A stretch of DNA of 64,000 nucleotides. It comes from BOG-908 sp965198855. GTDB taxonomy: Bacteria; Pseudomonadota; Alphaproteobacteria; Acetobacterales; Acetobacteraceae. The notes beneath the pieces were generated by a model. That model was not told where the DNA came from and searched no databases. It saw only the letters and a program-made list of their open reading frames with translations. A program made the position numbers and the translations under genes. Positions within the stretch are counted from its first letter, which is position 1; each line of letters opens with the position of its first letter. Location: positions 1,798,001 through 1,862,000 of the forward strand of contig CBDAPZ010000001.1 of NCBI GenBank assembly GCA_965198855.1, written 5' to 3'. This document shows, piece after piece, positions 54,308 to 63,082 of this stretch.

Positions 54308-56962
54308 TTAGTACAAGCCGCCAACGCCACTGTCCACCCCGGTGCCGGACGCGTGCTTGATGGGCGCAGGCGCGGGTGCTGGCGCATCGGGGTCAGGGTC
54401 GACCATTTGCACGTCGCCACCGGTATCGGTCGTGAGCAAATCTTGACCGCCCGAGCCTACTCCGCCCGAACCGGGCGCCTGGCCTGGCTTGAACGCGTCG
54501 ACACATACATGCGTGCCACAGCCCCATTGGGCCAGCGTCACGCCATCTGGCACACGGAAGTCCAATATCGGACGGGCGCGCAAAGCCTGTTTCATGAAAT
54601 CATGCCAGATGGGCGCGGCCACCGCGGCACCGGTCTGCTTGTCGCCCAAGGTTTGCGGCGTATCGAAGCCTACCCAGACGATGGTCACGAGATCTGGTGT
54701 GAAGCCGGCGAACCAGGCATCATTATAGTCCTGGCTGGTGCCCGTCTTGCCAGCGATCGGGCGGTCCATACCTTCTACCGCTGGTTTACCGGTGCCGTAT
54801 TTCACCACGCCTTGAAGCATCTTGACGACCTGGAAAGCACTCTGCGGATCGGCGACTTGCGGACGTGCATCGGCCAGCACCGGTGGCTGCGACGGATCGC
54901 CGGCCCCTGCCACCAAAGAGGGTGGGCGCCACGTCACGTGGCCATCGCGGTCCTGCACGCTGTCAATCAGGCTCGGCACGACCTCACGTCCGCCCTCGTC
55001 GATGCCGGCATAGGCGCCGGCCTCACGCATCACCGTAGTCTCCACCGCGCCGAGGGCTGCTGGCAGCACGCGGGGCATCGAATCTGCCATGTGAAATCCA
55101 ATGGCCGTCTTTGCCACGGCGTTCATGCCAACGTGCTGGGCGACACGCACCGTCACCAGGTTCAGCGATTCCTCGAGCGCAATGCGCAGCGGCGTCGGGC
55201 CGCCGAAATTCATCTCGTAGTTGTTCGGGCACCAGCCATTGAGACAGAACGCGTCATCCTCGAAGCGAGCGCTCGGCGAGATCCCCGCTTCCATGGCGGT
55301 GAGGTAGACGAAAGGCTTGAAAGAACTTCCCGGCTGACGCTGTGCCTGCGTTGCGCGGTTGAATTTGCTGGCATCTCCGCTCCAGCCGCCCGACATCGCA
55401 AACACCCGCCCGGTGGTCGGATCCAGCGACACCAGCGCTCCCTCGACGCGGGGGATCTGTCGCAGGGTCAGCCGACCCAGAGACACCATTGCTGCCGAGT
55501 GGCGCCCGCGTGGCGCGTGTCCGTCGGAAAGCCGCATCTCTTCAGTGCCGTCTTGCGGTTCGACCATCACGATGTCGCCTGGCTTGACCACATCCTCCAT
55601 GCGGTGCGGTGAAGCCCCGGGCTCGTTATTGCCATGCACAGGTCGCGCCCAGCCAAGTTCGCCGAGCGTGAGTTCACCCAGTTTCTGTGTGGGACCAGCG
55701 GGATCCTGGCCGTCGGGCTCCAGGTAGCCGAGCCTTGCGGCAACGCTCGTCTCGTCGAGCACCACGGCGAGCCGCCAGTTCGGCAGCATGCCACCTGGGC
55801 GGTCGATCTTCGCCAGGCCGTCGGCCCAGTCGCCACCGAGCGATGCCATGCTCCCGATGCGGGCCACCGGCCCGCGCCAGCCGCCGTGGCTGTGGTCATA
55901 CCGCATCAAACCGGCGCGCAGAGCCTGATCAGCCTCGTCCTGCAGCACCGGATCCAGACTGGTATGAACGATCAGGCCACCCTCCGTCGTCTGATCCTGG
56001 CCAAAGCGCTCGATCAGGCGGCGACGCACTTCCTCCGCGAACCACTCGGCGCCCGGTACGGTGGCTGGCTTGCTGTATTTGTTGGCGACCAGGTTTTCCG
56101 CATGCGCCGCGGTCGCTTCGTCGGCGGTGACAACATGCGTGTCGCGCATGCGGTCGATCACCCAATCGCGGCGATTGCGGGCGGCATCCGGGAAGCGAAA
56201 TGGATTATAGTTGTTGGGTGATTTCGGCAACGCAGCCAGCATTGCGGACTCGCCGAGGGTCAGTTGATCGAGTGGCTTGTTGAAATAGGTCTGTGCTGCC
56301 GCCACCACGCCGTAGGCGCCCTGACCGAGATAGATCTCATTAAGATAGAGTTCCAGAATCCGCTGCTTGCTGAGCGTGCGCTCAATCTTGATGGCGAGAA
56401 GTGCTTCCTTGACCTTGCGCTCGAGGGACACGGCGTTCGAGCCCAGCAGCATGTTGCGCGCGACCTGCTGGGTGATGGTCGAAGCGCCGACCGGGCGGCG
56501 AGCCTCACCCATGCGCTGCAGGTCAGTGAAGGCCGCACGCGCGATCGCGAAGGGGTCAATGCCCTTATGAGTATAAAAATTCTGGTCTTCGGCCGAGATG
56601 AAAGCCTGCTTCAGCCGCTCAGGCACGGCGGCGATCGGCACGAAGATGCGGCGCTCATTGGCCAGTTCGGCCAGCAGATGGTCGTCGCCGGCATAGACAC
56701 GGCTCATGACAGGGGGCTGATAGGTGCGAAGCCCGTCCAGCGTCGGTAGATCCGCCGAGTAACGGTCGTAGAGGTTCCAGCCGACCAGTGCAGCAGCACC
56801 GGCACCCACCAGGCCCACGGCGAAAATCAGACCAAATAGGCCACGAATGAAAGCCAGGAACGGGCTGCGCTTGCGGCCACGCTTCGCAAGCTTTGGCGTA
56901 GACGGTGGTGTTGGTGGTGTGGGAGCGACCGACAACGGCAAGCGTTCGCGAGGGCCATCCAT
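54308..56962 (-). CDS. mrcA: Penicillin-binding protein 1A
   Basis: This class A PBP of about 884 residues makes and cross-links glycan chains. After a cytoplasmic basic stretch and one membrane anchor (LFGLIFAVGLVGAGAAALVG), the GT51 domain shows the catalytic Glu in SAEDQNFYTHKG (near 126) and GASTITQQVARNML. The transpeptidase domain shows SSFK in PGSSFKPFVYL (Ser near 547) and KTGTSQDYNDAWFAGF (near 739). The last 60 residues are Gly/Asp/Pro-rich. ATG 56962 is my choice. A GTG at 57013 adds 17 residues. It is followed by prfB and preceded by amiC on the same strand. Confidence 0.95.
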   Translation of the reverse strand: MDGPRERLPLSVAPTPPTPPSTPKLAKRGRKRSPFLAFIRGLFGLIFAVGLVGAGAAALVGWNLYDRYSADLPTLDGLRTYQPPVMSRVYAGDDHLLAELANERRIFVPIAAVPERLKQAFISAEDQNFYTHKGIDPFAIARAAFTDLQRMGEARRPVGASTITQQVARNMLLGSNAVSLERKVKEALLAIKIERTLSKQRILELYLNEIYLGQGAYGVVAAAQTYFNKPLDQLTLGESAMLAALPKSPNNYNPFRFPDAARNRRDWVIDRMRDTHVVTADEATAAHAENLVANKYSKPATVPGAEWFAEEVRRRLIERFGQDQTTEGGLIVHTSLDPVLQDEADQALRAGLMRYDHSHGGWRGPVARIGSMASLGGDWADGLAKIDRPGGMLPNWRLAVVLDETSVAARLGYLEPDGQDPAGPTQKLGELTLGELGWARPVHGNNEPGASPHRMEDVVKPGDIVMVEPQDGTEEMRLSDGHAPRGRHSAAMVSLGRLTLRQIPRVEGALVSLDPTTGRVFAMSGGWSGDASKFNRATQAQRQPGSSFKPFVYLTAMEAGISPSARFEDDAFCLNGWCPNNYEMNFGGPTPLRIALEESLNLVTVRVAQHVGMNAVAKTAIGFHMADSMPRVLPAALGAVETTVMREAGAYAGIDEGGREVVPSLIDSVQDRDGHVTWRPPSLVAGAGDPSQPPVLADARPQVADPQSAFQVVKMLQGVVKYGTGKPAVEGMDRPIAGKTGTSQDYNDAWFAGFTPDLVTIVWVGFDTPQTLGDKQTGAAVAAPIWHDFMKQALRARPILDFRVPDGVTLAQWGCGTHVCVDAFKPGQAPGSGGVGSGGQDLLTTDTGGDVQMVDPDPDAPAPAPAPIKHASGTGVDSGVGGLY

Positions 56963-57039
56963 CGTCAGAAAAATCCCATTCGAGACTGCGGCCAAGCCGC
57001 GCGTCGCACACACTGTAATCGATGATCGCTGCGGGAAGT

Positions 57040-57870
57040 TCAGCCCGTAATACGGGTCAGATGCCCTTCAGACGCAAAATAACCATCGACGGCGTGCCGA
57101 ATGGCCGTTGCCACCATCGCACGATGGGCACCTTGGCGCAACGCAGCCTCGTCATGCGGGTTGGACATGAAGCCCATCTCGACCAGCACGCTCGGGATAC
57201 CCGCCGCCTTCAGCACGGCAAAGCCGGCATGGCGCGCGGGATTTTCCAGCAGCTGCACCTCCTGTCCGAGAGACGCCACGATGTGTTGCTGCATGTCCGC
57301 CGACCCGGCGCGGGTCTCATGCCGGACAAGGCTGGCGAGTATGTCCGCGACATGCGGCGAGACACCGCTCACTTGGGTCCCGCCATATCGGTCGACAGAA
57401 TTTTCCCGCTGGGCCAGAGCGGCCGTCTGCGCATCGGAGGCTGTGCCGGCGAGCGTATAGACGCTGGCACCCTGCACGCTGTGATCCGACAAGGCATCGG
57501 CATGGAGCGAAATAAAGAGCGCGGCACCGCGCGCCTGCGCCACGCCAACACGATCTTCGAGGGGAATAAAAACGTCGTTCTCGCGTGTCAGTGACACACG
57601 ATAGAGTCCGCTTGCCTGAAGCTGCCGCGCCAATTCGCCTGCGGCGGCAAACGCCACATGCTTCTCATAAGTGCCGGAGACGCCGATTGCGCCCGGATCC
57701 TTGCCGCCATGCCCGGGGTCCAGCACGATCAGCGGTTGCGTGTGCGGGACAGAGGCTGTCTTCGCAGGGCGATGCTGGCTGCCGGCGCGCGCCATGGCAG
57801 GAAGCAAGAGCGCTGCCCCAACGCTGTGGCCAAGCAGAAGCCGACGTGTGTATGCGGGATCGACCGACAT
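57040..57870 (-). CDS. N-acetylmuramoyl-L-alanine amidase (AmiC-type, zinc)
   Basis: This 276-residue periplasmic Amidase_3 enzyme cuts the stem peptide from peptidoglycan during cell separation. The N-terminus has a twin-arginine signal (TRRLLLGHSVGAALLL). The zinc ligands are His in LDPGHGGKDPG, Glu in TYEKHVAF and His in FISLHADA, with the catalytic Glu in VLVEMGFMSN. ATG 57870 has AAGGTG upstream. No AMIN domain is present, so its targeting is different from E. coli AmiC. It lies 78 bases upstream of the PBP1A start. Confidence 0.93.
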   Translation of the reverse strand: MSVDPAYTRRLLLGHSVGAALLLPAMARAGSQHRPAKTASVPHTQPLIVLDPGHGGKDPGAIGVSGTYEKHVAFAAAGELARQLQASGLYRVSLTRENDVFIPLEDRVGVAQARGAALFISLHADALSDHSVQGASVYTLAGTASDAQTAALAQRENSVDRYGGTQVSGVSPHVADILASLVRHETRAGSADMQQHIVASLGQEVQLLENPARHAGFAVLKAAGIPSVLVEMGFMSNPHDEAALRQGAHRAMVATAIRHAVDGYFASEGHLTRITG

Positions 57871-57977
57871 AGCGCACCTTAACACGAAAGGTGCAAAGTT
57901 TTAGCTTAGCTACTGATTAACATGCCGACATGTGATGAAATGGTCACAGATACGAAAGGAACTGGCGGTGGGTGATC

Positions 57978-58742
57978 CTAGCGCAGCACGATATCGCCGC
58001 CCCTCACCCAGCCGGAGCCTGTCACGCTTCGTATCAGCAGCCAGCTCTGCAGGCCGACAAAGACCTGCTGCTCGATCACCACGCGCATGCCACGGTTGAG
58101 AAAGGCCCTGACGCCGGCGTCATCATTCGGGTTGAGGCGCACAGCCAGATCCTGCACCAGCACCATGCCGTAACGCTCACCTGGCGCCAGCCGCATGAGG
58201 ATGTCGGCGCCTGGCGGGGCATCAACGTGACCAGTGGCGATGGTTCTCGGTATTGGGTGCGCCTGTATGAACGTGCCGGCTGGCGCGCGGGCGATGAGCA
58301 GCAACACCATCACGCCGCCGATAGCGGCTGCCGTCCAACCCAAAGCCGCAAGTAGCCGCGCGCGTGCCTGGCCATGGAGCGCGCGGCCGACATCGAACGC
58401 CGCCTGCTGCAAAGCCTGCTGCAACTCGGAACGCTGATACTCGGAACGGCGGAGATCGGCCTCCATCTCGTGCTTGGCACCCCGCGCGATGCTAAGCTGC
58501 CGTTCCAGGCTCATCTCACGCGCACCCTGGGTGAAGGAGGCGCCGCTTGAGGCAGACTTCCCCGCGGTATCGCGTAGCCGCATGGCGATATCCGTCAGCG
58601 AGAGCCGGTGACTTCCCAGGTGATCGAGCAGTTTGCGACGTGCTGCCTCGGCCTCTCCCGGCTGCTCCGAGCCGAGCATCGAGACCAGTTTTTGCAGCCG
58701 CGACACAAAGGCCGCATCGTCGAAAGGCTCCGCCAGCTTCAA
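57978..58742 (-). CDS. Unknown membrane protein: N-terminal helical domain, coiled coil, SH3-like end
   Basis: No named family is recognised. The 254-residue protein has a helical N-terminus (residues about 10-57) resembling DUF2786-type sequences found in Rhizobiales and phage proteins. A charged coiled coil follows at 78-120, then one membrane helix at about 130-151, and a C-terminal region (190-254) whose ending SWLLIRSVTGSGWVRGGDIVL looks like a bacterial SH3 domain. The start TTG 58742 has only a close GGGA, so it is uncertain. It precedes amiC and mrcA on the same strand, which together with the SH3-like end suggests cell-envelope work. Confidence 0.68.
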   Translation of the reverse strand: MKLAEPFDDAAFVSRLQKLVSMLGSEQPGEAEAARRKLLDHLGSHRLSLTDIAMRLRDTAGKSASSGASFTQGAREMSLERQLSIARGAKHEMEADLRRSEYQRSELQQALQQAAFDVGRALHGQARARLLAALGWTAAAIGGVMVLLLIARAPAGTFIQAHPIPRTIATGHVDAPPGADILMRLAPGERYGMVLVQDLAVRLNPNDDAGVRAFLNRGMRVVIEQQVFVGLQSWLLIRSVTGSGWVRGGDIVLR

Positions 58743-58920
58743 TTCCCAATGACCAATGTGTCAGGCTCGCCATACTTAGAGACGCACTAGCAGAGATGCA
58801 CCCGAACCGCAGCTTCGACCAAGCCTATCTGACAACCGCCCGGCAGCGCCATGCAACCGTCAACCAGTTGCTCATGCTGCGTTGCAGGATTAGAGCCGGA
58901 TCAAGGATGGGAGGCGTATC

Positions 58921-60168
58921 ATGGCTATCGGGGCGGGTGTGAAGAAAGTGGTGCTGGCCTACTCGGGCGGCTTGGACACGAGCGTCATCCTGCGATGGCT
59001 GCAGACCACCTATGGTTGCGAAGTGGTCACCTTCACGGCGGATCTCGGCCAATCGGTGGAGGATGGCGGCGCCGAACTCGATGCGGCACGCCGCAAGGCC
59101 GAACAAGCCGGCGTGCGGGAGATCTTCGTCGAGGATGTGCGCGAGACCTTCGTGCGTGACTTCGTGTTCCCCATGTTCCGCGCCAATACGCTGTACGAGG
59201 GGCAGTATCTGCTTGGCACCTCGATTGCGCGCCCATTGATTGCGCAGCGGCAGATCGAGATTGCCGAAGCGACGGGTGCGGATGCCGTGGCACATGGTGC
59301 CACTGGCAAGGGTAACGACCAGGTGCGCTTCGAGCTCGCCTATTACGCGCTTAAGCCGGATATACGTGTCATTGCTCCCTGGCGGGAATGGGATCTTACG
59401 AGCCGCACCCGGCTGCTGGAGTTTGCGGAGGCTCACCAGATACCGGTGACCAAGGACAAACGCGGCGAAGCCCCCTTCTCGGTCGATGCAAATCTGCTGC
59501 ATTCCTCCTCCGAAGGTAAAATCCTGGAAGACCCCGCGATTGCGCCCGACGAGATGGTTTTCCAGCGTACGATCAGCCCCGAAGCAGCGCCCGACCAGGC
59601 CACCACCATTTCGATCGATTTCGCCTGCGGCGACGCTGTGGCGATTGACGGCGTGGCACTCTCACCAGCCGCGCTGTTGACGAAGCTGAACGCGCTTGGC
59701 CGCGTGAACGGTATTGGCCGCCTCGACCTGGTGGAAAACCGATTTGTTGGCATGAAGTCCCGCGGCGTCTACGAGACCCCAGGTGGCACCATTCTGCTGG
59801 CAGCCCATCGCGGCATCGAAAGCATCACTCTGGATCGCGAGGCGGCGCATCTGAAGGATAGCTTCATGCCGCGCTATTCGGAAATGATCTATAACGGTTT
59901 CTGGTTCTCGCCGGAACGCCGCATGCTGCAGGCCATGATCGATGCGAGCCAGGCTTCGGTCAGCGGCCGTGTGACGTTGAAGCTCTACAAGGGCAACGTC
60001 ATTGTGGTGGGCCGGGAGAGTGCGAACAGCCTGTATTCGACGAGAGTTGTTACGTTTGAGGATGATCAGGGGGCGTATGATCAGATCGATGCGCAGGGGT
60101 TCATCAAGTTGAACGCGTTGAGGCTGCGGATTGGTGCCTCGGCGGGGCGTCGGGGGGGAACGTTGTAA
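58921..60168 (+). CDS. argG: Argininosuccinate synthase
   Basis: This 415-residue enzyme joins citrulline and aspartate with ATP in arginine synthesis. The P-loop AYSGGLDTSV (13-22), GATGKGNDQVRFE and the tail FWFSPERRMLQAMID mark the type I ArgG. GGGAGG lies seven bases upstream of the ATG. It stands alone and is followed by a composite family A repeat before the convergent glucosidase gene. The arginase/OCD pair 37 kb away would act in the opposite direction. Confidence 0.97.
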   Translation: MAIGAGVKKVVLAYSGGLDTSVILRWLQTTYGCEVVTFTADLGQSVEDGGAELDAARRKAEQAGVREIFVEDVRETFVRDFVFPMFRANTLYEGQYLLGTSIARPLIAQRQIEIAEATGADAVAHGATGKGNDQVRFELAYYALKPDIRVIAPWREWDLTSRTRLLEFAEAHQIPVTKDKRGEAPFSVDANLLHSSSEGKILEDPAIAPDEMVFQRTISPEAAPDQATTISIDFACGDAVAIDGVALSPAALLTKLNALGRVNGIGRLDLVENRFVGMKSRGVYETPGGTILLAAHRGIESITLDREAAHLKDSFMPRYSEMIYNGFWFSPERRMLQAMIDASQASVSGRVTLKLYKGNVIVVGRESANSLYSTRVVTFEDDQGAYDQIDAQGFIKLNALRLRIGASAGRRGGTL

Positions 60169-60184
60169 CGCCCAAGGAAGCGTA

Positions 60185-60317
60185 GGGAAGGTCTTCTTTT
60201 CTGAAGAAAAGAAGCAAAAGACTTTTATGTCGCTGTCGCGGTTCTATCCGGCACCGAGTACTATAATCATGAAAGTTTTTTGGTTCTCTTTTTCAAAAGA
60301 GAACTGCTTTCTTTCTC
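60185..60317. repeat. Family A composite unit, copy 6 (two hairpins plus core)
   Basis: The left hairpin CTTCTTTTC-TGAA-GAAAAGAAG (60193-60214) with CAAAAGACTTTTATG, and the inverted right hairpin GTTCTCTTTTT-CAAAAGAGAAC (60283-60304), are 90 bases apart around the core ATGTCGCTGTCGCGGTTCTA. This nearly duplicates 46179-46305 and again lies between convergent genes. Confidence 0.85.
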
Positions 60318-63011
60318 CTAGCCTGACGGCGTTGCCGGCATCAAGTTGCCTTCCTTACGAACACGCGGCTGCAGGAGAAGTGCCGCCAGGCCAGACCAAC
60401 CGGTCTGATGCGCAGCGCCAAGCCCAGCTCCGCTGTCACCATGAAAATACTCGTGAAATGGAATGTGGTCGCGAAATGCCGGGTCTTCCTGGAACGTGAC
60501 ATTGCTCCCCAGCACGGAGCGCGTCCCGTCGCTCCCACGCAGAAACAGCCTCGTCAGGCGCCGCGTGAGTTCGGCCGCGATGTCGGCAATCTCCACCATT
60601 TTACCGGAGCCGGTGGGACACTCCACCTTGAATTCCGGTGGGTAGAATTTATCGAATTCGTAGAGCGCCTCGATAAGTAGGTAGTTGATCGGCATCCAGA
60701 TGGGGCCGCGCCAATTCGAATTGCCACCGAAAGTTCCACTGGTTGATTCACCAGGCTCGTAATCCACCGAAAAGTCGTTTCCGTTTGCGGTAAGCACAAA
60801 TGGCGCTGCGGCATGCGCTTTCGAGACCGAGCGCACGCCATGATCGGAGAGAAATTCGGTTTCGCTTAACATGCGTGCGAGCAGAGCCGTCATTCTCTGA
60901 CGCCGCAAAAGCGATAGCAGAACACGGTTATCCTTGCCCTTTTCTCCCCACCTTGAGACCAGCCCGGCGAGGTCTGGTCGATGAGTAAGCATCCAGTGGG
61001 CACGCGCCGCAAAAGCAGGAAACCGTTCAAACACGCTGCCGTCTAATACCTCAACCGCACAGAGCGGGATGAGTCCGACCAGGGAACGCACACGCAGGGG
61101 CACGCGTGTGCCATCCGGAAGGTTCAACATGTCGTAGTAGAACTGGTCCTGCTCGTCCCACAGCCCGCTTGGGCTTTCACCAGGCGTATCGCTCATATCC
61201 GTCATGGCGGCGGCTATGTAGAGAAAATGTTCGAAGAACTTCGTCGCAATATCTTCATACACGGCGTCTTCTGCGGCGAGTTCCAGCGCGATGTGCATGA
61301 GGTTCAGCGAATACATGGCCATCCAGGCCGTACCATCAGCCTGGTTGATATAACCGCCAGTGGGCAACGGTTTGGAGCGATCGAACACACCGATATTGTC
61401 CAAACCCAAGAACCCGCCTTGGAAAATGTTACGTCCGTTTATGTCTTTGCGATTCACCCACCAGGTGAAGTTCAGCATCAACTTGTGAAACACACGTTCG
61501 AGGAAAGGCCGATCGGCTTTGCCTGTTAGCGCTCGATCCATTTGGTAGACTCGCCACGCCGCCCACGCATGCACCGGCGGGTTTACGTCACTGAAAGCCC
61601 ATTCATAGGCGGGCAACTCCCCGTTGGGATGCATGTACCATTCGCGTGTCAACAAGATCAGCTGGTTTTTGGCGAAGTTCGGGTCGATGAGGGCCAAGGT
61701 GACGCAATGGAAGGCAAGATCCCAGGCGGCGTACCAGGGATATTCCCATTTGTCGGGCATCGAGATGATGTCGGCATTGTTGAGGTGCGGCCAATCATTG
61801 TTGCGGCCGTGCAGTCGCTCTATAGGTGGATCCGGCTGCGCGGGATCGCCTTTCAGCCAGCGTCTTACGTCGTAATGGTAGTATTGCTTTGACCACAGCA
61901 TGCCTGCAAGCGCCTGCCGCTGAACTGCACGCGCATCAAGGTCCTGTATGTCTCTTTGCAAAGCATCATAAAATGCATTCGCTTCATCAAGACGCGCTTT
62001 GAAGATCAAGTCGAACTGTGCCTGGGTCAGCGCGGCGGCGTCGGCAGTCGCGATGCGGAAACAGAGTTTTGTCTCTGCACCTGCTGCAAGCGTCAGCACT
62101 GAAAGGGCGGCGCATTTTGTGCCATCCTTGCTGGGATTGACGGCATCACGTAGCCCCTGCACCACGTAATCATTGATGGCATCTTTCGGATGCCCGGTCA
62201 GCCCGTGTCCGTAAAGCCGGTGCGCATTTGTCTCGTTATCGCAGAACAGAAACTCTGTCGGTTGAAGAGCGGAAAAACGCATGGCTGGCGCACCGGGCCT
62301 TGTCGCATCCACGCATCCGTCGGCCGCCAGTCGCAAACACGGCTTGCTGGTGCGCCCATCCCATGACCAGGTATTGCGCGCGCATAGCTGCGGCAGCACA
62401 TGCAACGACGCCGAGTCCGGGCCGCGATTGATGACGCTGATCCGCATCAGAACATCGCGCGGACCGGCTTTGGCATATTCCACACTTACGTCGAAATACC
62501 GTCCGTCATTAAAGACGCCAGTGTCTATGATCTCGTATTCAGGCAGGTTCCGCCCCTTGCGAAGACCATTTTCTGCAACGAGATCGTCGTAGGGAAAGGC
62601 TGCCTGCGGATATTTATAGAGCATCCGCATGTAGGAATGAGTCGGCGTGCCATCGAGATACCACCACAGTTCCTTGACGTCCTCACCATGGTTTCCTTCA
62701 TCGTTGGTCAGTCCAAACATCCGCTCCTTGAGTATGGGATCCTGCCCGTTCCAAAGTGCTAAGGACAGGCACCATAATTGATGCTCATCGCTGAAGCCGG
62801 CGATACCGTCCTCACCCCAGCGATACGCACGCGACCGCGCGTGATCGTGCGGAAAATACGCCCAAGCTTCTCCGCCGGCGCTGTAATCCTCGCGCACCGT
62901 ACCCCATTGACGCTCACTGAGGTATGGACCCCAATTCTGCCATCCATCCTCCAAATTCAGCCTTTTTGCCTCTACGGTTTCTAGAAGATGCGGGATCGGT
63001 AGATCGGGCAA
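60318..63011 (-). CDS. GH63-like glucosidase (MGH1-type)
   Basis: This 897-residue protein resembles the bacterial glucosidase/mannosylglycerate-hydrolase branch of GH63, with a beta-rich N-terminal domain and an (alpha/alpha)6 catalytic domain. Recognisable parts are WAYFPHDHARSRAYRWGEDG, DEGNHGEDVKELWWYLDGTP, KQYYHYDVRRWL, KWEYPWYAAWDLAF, and NSNWRGPIWMPINYL with the probable catalytic region around GPIWMPIN. No signal peptide is seen, so it acts in the cytoplasm. A glycogen-debranching-like gene lies upstream on the same strand. The natural substrate (glucosylglycerate, mannosylglycerate or an alpha-glucan) cannot be told. Confidence 0.88.
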   Translation of the reverse strand: MPDLPIPHLLETVEAKRLNLEDGWQNWGPYLSERQWGTVREDYSAGGEAWAYFPHDHARSRAYRWGEDGIAGFSDEHQLWCLSLALWNGQDPILKERMFGLTNDEGNHGEDVKELWWYLDGTPTHSYMRMLYKYPQAAFPYDDLVAENGLRKGRNLPEYEIIDTGVFNDGRYFDVSVEYAKAGPRDVLMRISVINRGPDSASLHVLPQLCARNTWSWDGRTSKPCLRLAADGCVDATRPGAPAMRFSALQPTEFLFCDNETNAHRLYGHGLTGHPKDAINDYVVQGLRDAVNPSKDGTKCAALSVLTLAAGAETKLCFRIATADAAALTQAQFDLIFKARLDEANAFYDALQRDIQDLDARAVQRQALAGMLWSKQYYHYDVRRWLKGDPAQPDPPIERLHGRNNDWPHLNNADIISMPDKWEYPWYAAWDLAFHCVTLALIDPNFAKNQLILLTREWYMHPNGELPAYEWAFSDVNPPVHAWAAWRVYQMDRALTGKADRPFLERVFHKLMLNFTWWVNRKDINGRNIFQGGFLGLDNIGVFDRSKPLPTGGYINQADGTAWMAMYSLNLMHIALELAAEDAVYEDIATKFFEHFLYIAAAMTDMSDTPGESPSGLWDEQDQFYYDMLNLPDGTRVPLRVRSLVGLIPLCAVEVLDGSVFERFPAFAARAHWMLTHRPDLAGLVSRWGEKGKDNRVLLSLLRRQRMTALLARMLSETEFLSDHGVRSVSKAHAAAPFVLTANGNDFSVDYEPGESTSGTFGGNSNWRGPIWMPINYLLIEALYEFDKFYPPEFKVECPTGSGKMVEIADIAAELTRRLTRLFLRGSDGTRSVLGSNVTFQEDPAFRDHIPFHEYFHGDSGAGLGAAHQTGWSGLAALLLQPRVRKEGNLMPATPSG

Positions 63012-63034
63012 GGGAGTGATCCTCGGCAGTGAAG

Positions 63035-63082
63035 GAAGAATATTCTTTTCTGAAGAAAAGAACCAAGAGACTTTTATGTTTT
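63035..63082 (-). repeat. Family A hairpin repeat, copy 7
   Basis: ATTCTTTTC-TGAA-GAAAAGAA followed by CCAAGAGACTTTTATGTTTT lies between the debranching-enzyme stop and the glucosidase start, both on minus. It probably terminates the upstream gene's transcript. Confidence 0.75.

Noticed and set aside
54254..55612. 452-codon frame on plus opposite PBP1A
   Set aside because: It mirrors the transpeptidase domain and shows no recognisable protein family.
60131..60499. 122-codon frame containing FFSEEKKQKTFMSLSRF
   Set aside because: It is translation of the composite repeat plus antisense of the glucosidase gene. It has no ribosome site and no other protein feature.
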